DNA of 59,649 bases, from the NCBI GenBank assembly GCA_905480125.1, contig CAJQPE010000032.1, positions 1 to 59,649 of the forward strand. Direction: 5' to 3'. This DNA comes from an uncultured Flavobacteriales bacterium. Its GTDB lineage: Bacteria; Bacteroidota; Bacteroidia; Flavobacteriales_G; NORP312. Within the stretch, counting starts at the first letter, position 1, and each line of letters starts with the position of its first letter. A program made the translations under genes and the position numbers. The notes under the pieces were generated by a model. That model was given only the letters and a program-made list of their open reading frames with translations. It searched no databases and was not told the DNA's origin. Positions 52,773 through 59,649 of the stretch are shown piece by piece.

Positions 52773-55499
52773 TTATTTAGTTACTAAAGAATAACTGAAT
52801 ACTTTATCAATTACTTTTTGGTGGCGAATAGAATGTAATTTTGAAGATCCTGTAGCGGGACTTCCACTAGCATTTCTAGAAACTAACTTGAAAGGAATGT
52901 CTCTTAAACGACTCAAAACATGCATCCAAGCGCCCATGTTTTCTGGCTCCTCTTGTGCCCAAATTATGTTTTCTGCATCTTTATATTTTTTCAACACTTC
53001 TTTTATTTGTTTTTGGGGTAGTGGGTAAAGTTGTTCTAGACGGACTAAAGCAATATCATTAATTTCTTTAATTTCTTTATTTTCTAACAAATCATAATAG
53101 AATTTTCCACTACAAAAAACTACAGAAGTAATGTTTTCGACTTTTGCAGAGAAGTCATCAATAAGTTCCTTAAAGCCTCCGTTGGCCATTTCATCAATCG
53201 ATGAAACGCAGGCAGGATGTCTCAATAAGCTTTTAGGAGTAAAAATAATCAATGGTTTTCTAAAAGTTCTATGTAATTGTCTTCTTAAAATGTGGAAGTA
53301 GTTTGCCGGTGTGGTTACATTGGCAACTTGCATGTTTTCTTCAGCACACATTATTAAGTAGCGCTCCATTCGTCCGCTACTGTGCTCAGATCCTTGCCCT
53401 TCGTATCCATGGGGGAGAAGCAATGTTAAGCCGTTTTGACACATCCATTTATCTTCAGCAGCACTCAAGAATTGATCTAATATGATCTGTGCTCCATTGT
53501 TGAAATCGCCAAATTGAGCTTCCCAGATGGTTAAACATTTTGGCATTGCTAAACCATACCCATATTCAAAACCCAGAACGCCATACTCTGAAAGCAGCGA
53601 GTTGTAAATAGAGAATCTTCCCTGTTTGTCGCTTAAATTTTGAAGAGGAATATATTTCTCTTCTGAATCCTCAACTTTAACGACAGCATGGCGGTGAGAA
53701 AAAGTTCCTCTTTCAACATCTTGCCCTGAAATACGAATAGAGAAACCTTCTTCGAGTAATGTGGCATAAGCTAATAATTCACCCATTGCCCAATCCAAGG
53801 ATATGCCTTCATTAATCATTTTAAGTCTAGCATCGAACAGACGAGTTACTTTTTTAAGAAATTTTTTGTCACCAGGTAATGCGTTAATTGATTTTCCTAA
53901 TGCTTCAATTTTCTTTTTGTTATAGCTAGTTTTTACGGGTAAAAGAGTATCTCCTGGTTTCGCATTTTCTAAATCCCTCCAAGTATATTTTAAAAACTCT
54001 GTAACTTTTGACTTGTTTTGCTTCTTAGCACCTTCAAGCTCTTTTTGCAGTTTAGAGTTATGTTCAGCTGATTCTACTTTAACAGCGCCATCTTGAATAA
54101 TTCCTTCTCTCAAAAGCTTTTCTCTATAAATATCCCTTGGATTGGCATGTTTGGCTATTGCTTTGTATAGTAACGGTTGAGTGAAACGTGGCTCATCTCC
54201 TTCGTTATGTCCATATTTTCGATAACAAAGAAGATCTATAAATACATCCGATTTGAATCGTTGACGATATTCTAGAGCCATTTGGCATGTGTAAACAACG
54301 GCTTCAACGTCATCTCCATTGACATGAAAAACGGGAGAGAGCGTAACTTTTGCGACATCAGTGCAATACGTACTTGACCTTGCATCTAAATAGTTGGTTG
54401 TAAATCCAATCTGATTGTTAATTACAATATGTATTGTCCCGCCAGTTCTATAGCCATCCAACTGAGCCATTTGGGTCACTTCATAAACAACACCTTGACC
54501 AGCTATTGCAGCATCACCATGCACTAAAATAGGAACAATTTTATCTTCATTCTTTAAGTATTTGTCAATTTTTGCGCGAGTAATTCCTTCAACAACTGGA
54601 TCTACTGCTTCTAAGTGGGAGGGATTTGGAGCAAGAGTCATGTGGACTTTTTTTCCGCTGTCCGCAACAACTTCACAGGAATAACCTAGGTGATATTTTA
54701 CGTCTCCATCAAAAAGATTTTCTTCAAATTCTTTACCTTCAAATTCATTGAAAATGTCTTCATGTTTTTTATTGAAGATGTTCGCTAAAACATTCAATCG
54801 ACCTCTGTGAGCCATGCCCATAATAAACTCTTTGATACCTAATTCAGAACCTTTTTCAACTATTGCATCTAATGCAGGAATTAACGATTCTCCTCCTTCG
54901 AGTGAAAATCGTTTTTGCCCAACATATTTTTTGTGCAAGAATTGCTCAAATCCAACTGCCTGGTTTAGCTTATGAAGAATATGTTTTTTTTGTTCATTAC
55001 TGAAATTTGCCTGGTTTTTGGTTTTTGTGAATTTATCTCTTAACCATTCAGTATTTTTTGGTTTACGGATATACATATATTCAACTCCAATAGACGCGCA
55101 ATAAGTTTTTTCTAAATCGGCCACAATATCTTGCAGAGTAGCTGACCCAAGACCAACTTCATCCCCAGCTTGAAAGGTAGTACCTAAATCTGAATCAGAC
55201 AATCCGTAATTTTCAATATCTAAATTTGGAGAATACTTTCTCCTTTCTCTCACTGGATTTGTCTTTGTGAATAAATGGCCGCGCGAACGATAGTCATCAA
55301 TTAATTTGAGAACCTTAAATTCTTTGCTTACGTTTTCAGGAATCGCATCGCCATCCTGAAAGTTGGTTTGGGCCAATTCGTAACCTTCGAAAAACTTTTT
55401 CCAACCAAAATCTACTGCATCGTTATTACTTTTATATTGCTGATAAAGAGCTTCAAGTGCAGCAACGTCTCCATTACTAAGGTAAGAATGTTTGTCCAT
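52773..55499 (-). CDS. odhA: 2-oxoglutarate dehydrogenase E1
   Basis: 908 residues, thiamine-diphosphate dependent. N-terminal region (YLSNGDVAALEALYQQYKS) is the E2-binding segment; FIMGMAHRGRLNVL and HGDAAIAGQG with ...NNQIGFTT carry the TPP/Mg site, and RYGHNEGDEP follows; the transketolase-like C-terminal half has GTFSHRHAV and LLPHGYEGQGSEHSS. It decarboxylates 2-oxoglutarate onto E2 lipoamide. A TAAATTTG (55529-55522) before the ATG is a candidate -7 element. Confidence 0.97.
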   Translation of the reverse strand: MDKHSYLSNGDVAALEALYQQYKSNNDAVDFGWKKFFEGYELAQTNFQDGDAIPENVSKEFKVLKLIDDYRSRGHLFTKTNPVRERRKYSPNLDIENYGLSDSDLGTTFQAGDEVGLGSATLQDIVADLEKTYCASIGVEYMYIRKPKNTEWLRDKFTKTKNQANFSNEQKKHILHKLNQAVGFEQFLHKKYVGQKRFSLEGGESLIPALDAIVEKGSELGIKEFIMGMAHRGRLNVLANIFNKKHEDIFNEFEGKEFEENLFDGDVKYHLGYSCEVVADSGKKVHMTLAPNPSHLEAVDPVVEGITRAKIDKYLKNEDKIVPILVHGDAAIAGQGVVYEVTQMAQLDGYRTGGTIHIVINNQIGFTTNYLDARSSTYCTDVAKVTLSPVFHVNGDDVEAVVYTCQMALEYRQRFKSDVFIDLLCYRKYGHNEGDEPRFTQPLLYKAIAKHANPRDIYREKLLREGIIQDGAVKVESAEHNSKLQKELEGAKKQNKSKVTEFLKYTWRDLENAKPGDTLLPVKTSYNKKKIEALGKSINALPGDKKFLKKVTRLFDARLKMINEGISLDWAMGELLAYATLLEEGFSIRISGQDVERGTFSHRHAVVKVEDSEEKYIPLQNLSDKQGRFSIYNSLLSEYGVLGFEYGYGLAMPKCLTIWEAQFGDFNNGAQIILDQFLSAAEDKWMCQNGLTLLLPHGYEGQGSEHSSGRMERYLIMCAEENMQVANVTTPANYFHILRRQLHRTFRKPLIIFTPKSLLRHPACVSSIDEMANGGFKELIDDFSAKVENITSVVFCSGKFYYDLLENKEIKEINDIALVRLEQLYPLPQKQIKEVLKKYKDAENIIWAQEEPENMGAWMHVLSRLRDIPFKLVSRNASGSPATGSSKLHSIRHQKVIDKVFSYSLVTK

Positions 55500-55521
55500 A
55501 CTTCCAATTCGAATTGTTTAA

Positions 55522-55529
55522 CAAATTTA
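55522..55529 (-). promoter_or_regulatory. -7 element upstream of odhA
   Basis: TAAATTTG on the minus strand matches TAnnTTTG fully, 22 bp before the odhA ATG, in the 59 bp gap after the small upstream gene. No TTG is at the ideal distance. Confidence 0.4.
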
Positions 55530-55558
55530 AAAAAATAGTGTCGAGCAGGCTAGAAAAA

Positions 55559-55936
55559 TCAAGATTCCTTTTGTTGATGCTTGTAATAGTTTCTGGTGAT
55601 TACTTTCTTTAGTTCTCGTTCTAACACAATTTCTGTAATTATCGCTGCAAATTCCCTTGAGTTGCTGTTTTTGAGCTTTAGATTAATGGCTTCTTCTGGG
55701 ACATCTATGCGATATAGAACGTTCATTAATTTTTTGTAGTTATTGTTATTTAGTGATTCAATTAACGGCGTAATTTGCATAAAAAGCTCTTCATAGGCTA
55801 CTTTTTCTTTTCCTGAAAAGATAATTTTGTAGCCGAAAGCATCAAAATCCTTAATGATTTGGTCAGCCGTTTCTTGAATAATGTTAAGTTGATTGTGAAA
55901 TGTGTGAAGCTGAGAAAGTTGCAATTTTATCGACAT
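55559..55936 (-). CDS. Small helical protein, unknown function
   Basis: 125 residues, almost entirely helical by composition (QLSQLHTFHNQLNIIQETADQ, MQITPLIESLNNNNYKKL), ending with a basic tail (RNYYKHQQKES). No signal peptide and no known motif. Its ATG overlaps the polyprenyl synthase stop by one base, so the two are translationally coupled. A role linked to isoprenoid synthesis or to the downstream Odh genes is only a guess from position. Confidence 0.75.
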   Translation of the reverse strand: MSIKLQLSQLHTFHNQLNIIQETADQIIKDFDAFGYKIIFSGKEKVAYEELFMQITPLIESLNNNNYKKLMNVLYRIDVPEEAINLKLKNSNSREFAAIITEIVLERELKKVITRNYYKHQQKES

Positions 55937-56925
55937 TAGGAATCTCGAATCATTAATCTGTTTGCAAAAGTTCTCAACGGTAATTTTCGATCTTCAGGAA
56001 CATTTATTTTGTCTAAAAATGAAATGGCCGATTTATAATAGCTAGCCATTTCTGTTTCTGTGTGCTGTTGAATCGACAGATCATTATATATTCTAGTTAC
56101 AATGTCAATTTTTTCGCTATTATCTGTTTCTATTGATCCAAATAGTTTATTAAGTTGCTTTTTTTGTTCAGTAGTCCCAATTTCTGAGGCTTTTAGGCAT
56201 AAATAAGTTTTTTTATTGCTAATAATATCCCCACCAATTTGTTTGCCAAACTTAGCAGGATCTCCAAAAACATCTAGTAAGTCGTCTTGCAGTTGAAAAG
56301 CTATTCCAATGTTTCTTCCAAATTCGTAAATATTGTGCTGATCTTTAGCAGATCCCCCAGCAATAATAGAGCCCGTTTGCAAACTGCAGCCCAATAATAC
56401 GGCAGTTTTTAACTCAATCATCCTTAGATATTCAGAGATAGACACATTGGTTTCTGTCTCATAGTTCATGTCAAACTGTTGTCCTTCGCACACTTCTATG
56501 GCTGTTTTGTTGAATAACTTTAATAGTTGCGCAAGGTATTTATCTTCGCTTTTACAGAGCTCCTGGTATGCACAAACCAACATCACATCACCCGATAAAA
56601 TGCCAGTATTCTCGTTCCATTTGGTGTGTACTGTGAGTTGATTCCTCCTTTTAGGAGCTTGATCCATAATGTCGTCATGCACTAACGTGAAATTGTGGAA
56701 GATTTCAATAGCTAGTGCCTGCGGTATTGCATCTTCAATTGATTTGCCATACATATCGCAAGCCATTAAGAGCAGTACAGGTCGTATTCTTTTCCCACCT
56801 AATGAGAGGATGTAAGAAATAGGCTCGTATAGTTGAGGTGGATTATGGCTAAAATCCAATTTGGCGATTTCAGTTTCTATTCTTTCGGTAAGACTAGAAG
56901 TGTACAGAGTTAATGTTGGATTCAT
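55936..56925 (-). CDS. Polyprenyl diphosphate synthase
   Basis: 329 residues of the trans-isoprenyl synthase fold. The two aspartate-rich motifs are present: [15 protein letters not shown] (FARM) and [13 protein letters not shown] (SARM), plus GGKRIRP near the N-terminus for IPP binding. Chain length cannot be assigned firmly; short- or medium-chain (geranylgeranyl to octaprenyl) products are possible. It is 4 bp overlapped with rfbA. Confidence 0.92.
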   Translation of the reverse strand: MNPTLTLYTSSLTERIETEIAKLDFSHNPPQLYEPISYILSLGGKRIRPVLLLMACDMYGKSIEDAIPQALAIEIFHNFTLVHDDIMDQAPKRRNQLTVHTKWNENTGILSGDVMLVCAYQELCKSEDKYLAQLLKLFNKTAIEVCEGQQFDMNYETETNVSISEYLRMIELKTAVLLGCSLQTGSIIAGGSAKDQHNIYEFGRNIGIAFQLQDDLLDVFGDPAKFGKQIGGDIISNKKTYLCLKASEIGTTEQKKQLNKLFGSIETDNSEKIDIVTRIYNDLSIQQHTETEMASYYKSAISFLDKINVPEDRKLPLRTFANRLMIRDS

Positions 56926-57785
56926 GATGAAAGTAGACTTTTGAGGTATGCTCCATACCCACTTTTAACCAACGGTGTTGCTAGTTTGTCCAATTGTTCT
57001 GGGCCAATAAATCCCATTCTATATGCACATTCTTCAATACAACCTACTTTTAGACCTTGTCGTTCCTCAATTACTTGAACAAATTGGCCTGCTTGCATTA
57101 ATGAAGGGAAAGTCCCCGTATCTAGCCAAGCAGTTCCTCTATCCATTATTACTACTTTTAGTTTTTCTTGTTCGAGATAAACTTTATTTACATCTGTTAT
57201 TTCGTATTCTCCCCTTGGGCTTGGTTTTATGTTTTTTGCAATTTGAACAACTTCGTTATTATAGAAATAAAGTCCTGGCACAGCAAAATTCGATTTTGGT
57301 TTAGCAGGTTTTTCTTCAATTGAAATAGCAGTATTTACTTCATTAAATTCAACAACACCGTATCGTTCTGGGTCTGAAACATGATAAGCAAATACAACAC
57401 CTCCATCCGGATTAGTTATGGCTTGAAGTTTTTTTGCTAATCCAGAACCATAGAATATATTATCTCCTAAAATTAGTGCTGCAGAATCTTTTCCAATGAA
57501 ATTTTCACCCAATACAAAAGCCTGAGCAAGCCCATTGGGAATTTCTTGTATTTTATATTCGAAATTACAACCGAGATTTGAACCATCACCTAATAGTTTT
57601 TGAAAGTGAGGCGTGTCATGCGGTGTGGAGATAATTAAAATATCCTTTATTCCAGCCATCATTAAAGAAGACAGGGGATAATATATCATTGGCTTGTCGT
57701 ATATAGGCATGAGTTGTTTGCTAACGGCCAATGTTAATGGATGCAAACGCGTTCCTGAGCCTCCTGCTAAAATTATTCCCTTCAT
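56922..57785 (-). CDS. rfbA: Glucose-1-phosphate thymidylyltransferase
   Basis: 287 residues, RmlA family. [11 protein letters not shown] (nucleotide loop), [27 protein letters not shown], and EEKPAKPKS are canonical. It makes dTDP-glucose for deoxysugar synthesis. The usual partners rfbB, rfbC and rfbD are absent; it sits between an RND-type exporter and a polyprenyl synthase with 4 bp overlaps on both sides. Confidence 0.93.
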   Translation of the reverse strand: MKGIILAGGSGTRLHPLTLAVSKQLMPIYDKPMIYYPLSSLMMAGIKDILIISTPHDTPHFQKLLGDGSNLGCNFEYKIQEIPNGLAQAFVLGENFIGKDSAALILGDNIFYGSGLAKKLQAITNPDGGVVFAYHVSDPERYGVVEFNEVNTAISIEEKPAKPKSNFAVPGLYFYNNEVVQIAKNIKPSPRGEYEITDVNKVYLEQEKLKVVIMDRGTAWLDTGTFPSLMQAGQFVQVIEERQGLKVGCIEECAYRMGFIGPEQLDKLATPLVKSGYGAYLKSLLSS

Positions 57786-59649
57786 GTTTTTTCTTCTTCT
57801 TGGGGTTGTTCCACAAAAGTAGTCCTATCTTTTTTGATGGTCAAGTTTTCAAGGTCAATGTCTTCTTCTTCATCGATAATTTCTAGTAGTGGTTCTGTAA
57901 ACGCCTTGTTGGTAATAAATCTATCAAGCGTTAATAGGAAAGATGGAAGTAGGACTAAATTAGCTATCATAGCAACAAGTAGGGTCATTGAAACAAGAAC
58001 CCCTAGCGCACGAGTTCCGCCAAAATCTGATATCATAAAGACAGAAAAACCAAAGAAAAGCACAATAGAAGTATACATCATGCTAATTCCGGTTTCACTT
58101 AACGCATTTAAGACCGACTTTCGAATCTGCCAACCACTTTGTTTCAGCTCTTGTCGATATTTCGCCAAAAAATGAATAGTATCATCAACCGAAATTCCAA
58201 AAGCAATGGAGAATACTAAAATAGTAGAAGGCTTTAGAGCGATTCCAAAAAACCCCATTATGCCGCCAGTTACCAAAAGCGGGATTAAATTAGGGATTAG
58301 GGAAACGACAACCATTTTCCAAGACCTAAAAAGCAGCATCATTATGAACCCAATTAACACTACTGCTATTGCAAGGCTTAATTTTAGATTTTCAATTAGA
58401 AAAGTAGTTCCTCTTAAAAAAGTAATACTAGGGCCAACTATGAGAACCTCATATTTTTCAGGATTAAAGATTGAATCGATTCTTGGATTTAATTCAGCAA
58501 AAAGAGCTTCCATTTCTTTTGTGCCAATATCTTTCATCTGCACACTAATTCTTGTGTATTGTTTGGTGCTGTCAATAAACGCCGAAAGCCACTGCTGATT
58601 ACTTCTAGAATTTGGCAAGTAATCTTTAAACATAGTTTTTTCCCCATTATTGATTAATTTATATCTTTTCGGATTTCCGTTATAAAAGGCTTGTTTGCAA
58701 AACTTTACACCGTCAATAATGGAAAGTGGCCGAGAAAATTCTTCATATTCAGAAAGCATCCCATATAATTTATCTATTTTCTTTAATGTTTTATCTGTCG
58801 TTGCACGCCTAGGTTTTTTAGCATCAATTGCTATTTCGAAAGGTAAAACTCCTTTAAAATGATCTTCAAAAAACAATAAATCTGTAACTACTTTATGAGA
58901 GTTTGGAACGTCATCAACTACGTTTCCTGTTGTTTTTAAAAGGTTCATTCCATAAAGTGAAATAGCTATTAAAAAGCCTGTAATAAGGTAGGTTAGGGTT
59001 CTGTATTTTAAAACTATAGTTTCGAAAAACCCCACACTTGCAAGGATCCATTTTTTATCTAAATGTTTTGAATGTCTTGTTTTTGGGTCAGGGAAATAGC
59101 TGAAGAATATAGGTACAATGCAAATTGCAATTACGAAAATGAACATTATGCTTATAAATGCTACAATTCCAAACTCTATAAGTAATGGATTTTGAGTAAA
59201 GACAAAAGTGAAAAAGCCACATGCAGTCGTAAAATTAGTAAGCAAAGTTGCGTTACCAATCTTTTCAATAACACGGCTCAGTGCTTTCATTTTATTTTGG
59301 TGATCTTTAAATTCACTATGAAATTTATTAATCAGGAAAATACAATTAGGCACACCTATTACAATTAGTAACGGCGGAATTAAAGCAGTAAGAATAGTTA
59401 TTTTATACCCTAGTGTCCCAAGAATTCCAAAATACCATATTACTCCAATGGATACGACTAACATGGAGGTGATAACTGTTTTCGCGGATTGAAAAAAGAC
59501 GGAAAGTAAAAGTGCCGTAACAAAGACAGATAAGAGGATAAAAATACCTAATTCCTCACGGATCATTTTTGTGACTTCTGTTCTTATATAAGGTAACCCG
59601 GAGATATAAGTGGGTATTTTTTGATTTTTTCTAAAAAGGTTAACTTTAT
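57782..59649 (-). CDS. RND/MMPL-family transporter (5' end cut by window edge)
   Basis: The frame is open to the right edge; the first Met at 59566 is internal. The codons before it encode [17 protein letters not shown], which continues the family's periplasmic segment before a membrane helix, so the true start lies beyond the window. About 622 residues are visible: a five-helix block with [18 protein letters not shown], a periplasmic loop, and a second block ([18 protein letters not shown]) with the SSD-like DD pair. Acidic tail [14 protein letters not shown]. Such proteins export lipids or hopanoids (HpnN-like) using the proton gradient; the substrate is unknown. Confidence 0.88.
   Translation of the reverse strand, partial: KVNLFRKNQKIPTYISGLPYIRTEVTKMIREELGIFILLSVFVTALLLSVFFQSAKTVITSMLVVSIGVIWYFGILGTLGYKITILTALIPPLLIVIGVPNCIFLINKFHSEFKDHQNKMKALSRVIEKIGNATLLTNFTTACGFFTFVFTQNPLLIEFGIVAFISIMFIFVIAICIVPIFFSYFPDPKTRHSKHLDKKWILASVGFFETIVLKYRTLTYLITGFLIAISLYGMNLLKTTGNVVDDVPNSHKVVTDLLFFEDHFKGVLPFEIAIDAKKPRRATTDKTLKKIDKLYGMLSEYEEFSRPLSIIDGVKFCKQAFYNGNPKRYKLINNGEKTMFKDYLPNSRSNQQWLSAFIDSTKQYTRISVQMKDIGTKEMEALFAELNPRIDSIFNPEKYEVLIVGPSITFLRGTTFLIENLKLSLAIAVVLIGFIMMLLFRSWKMVVVSLIPNLIPLLVTGGIMGFFGIALKPSTILVFSIAFGISVDDTIHFLAKYRQELKQSGWQIRKSVLNALSETGISMMYTSIVLFFGFSVFMISDFGGTRALGVLVSMTLLVAMIANLVLLPSFLLTLDRFITNKAFTEPLLEIIDEEEDIDLENLTIKKDRTTFVEQPQEEEKT

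Overview
The window reads as an AT-rich chromosomal segment of a Bacteroidota bacterium, most likely Flavobacteriales or a relative. The evidence is type IX secretion (T9SS) C-terminal sorting domains, DUF5723/OmpA and DUF6089 outer-membrane proteins, a TonB receptor with a carboxypeptidase-regulatory-like N-terminus, a free-standing MetH lacking its homocysteine domain, a monomeric NADP isocitrate dehydrogenase, and promoters of the Bacteroidota type (TTG, about 19-21 bp, TAnnTTTG). I see no rRNA, tRNA, CRISPR array, prophage or insertion sequence. Most of the window is housekeeping DNA, so the more unusual signals are small: a slippery run in dnaX, a sorting-domain relic, an in-frame stop in a DUF6089 gene, and a PadR operator.

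Layout. 1-845: a PadR repressor and a membrane protein with a GldL-like motif (partial), with a palindrome inside the padR promoter. 900-3965: an exported amine oxidase and a pair of surface proteins. 4097-13204: S9 peptidase, icd, M16 peptidase and dnaX on the minus strand. 13205-17925: a T9SS-domain relic, a DUF5723/TSP3/OmpA protein and a lipoprotein. 18018-24153: metH, pheT and ddl (minus). 24304-30915: PASTA protein, T9SS protein, RluD-type synthase and TonB receptor (plus). 31000-37340: purE (minus), then hpt-adk-obgE-PAP2-crcB-pafA (plus), then a threonine aldolase (minus). 37378-41234: S8 protease, barrel-like protein, Nfu protein, HMA protein and gamma-carbonic-anhydrase-like protein. 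41218-49076 (minus): an envelope-biogenesis run CBS, nadK, DUF6089, uppS, bamA, two Skp/OmpH genes, terminator, murI. 49135-50708: pdxJ and an alpha/beta hydrolase (plus). 50679-59649 (minus): a chain of RND/MMPL exporter (cut by the window end), rfbA, polyprenyl synthase and a small unknown protein, then odhA, odhB, a terminator and a glycerophosphodiesterase.

How the genes fit together. The 41-49 kb block couples isoprenoid carrier synthesis (UppS), barrel assembly (BamA), periplasmic chaperones (Skp) and peptidoglycan precursor supply (MurI). Ddl, in another block, adds the D-Ala-D-Ala step. The hpt-adk-obgE set and purE serve purine metabolism and ribosome/GTP homeostasis. OdhA/OdhB and Icd are consecutive TCA-cycle steps. 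Several starts differ from the longest open frame: bamA, murI and the T9SS protein at 25138 use TTG, and the TonB receptor uses GTG.
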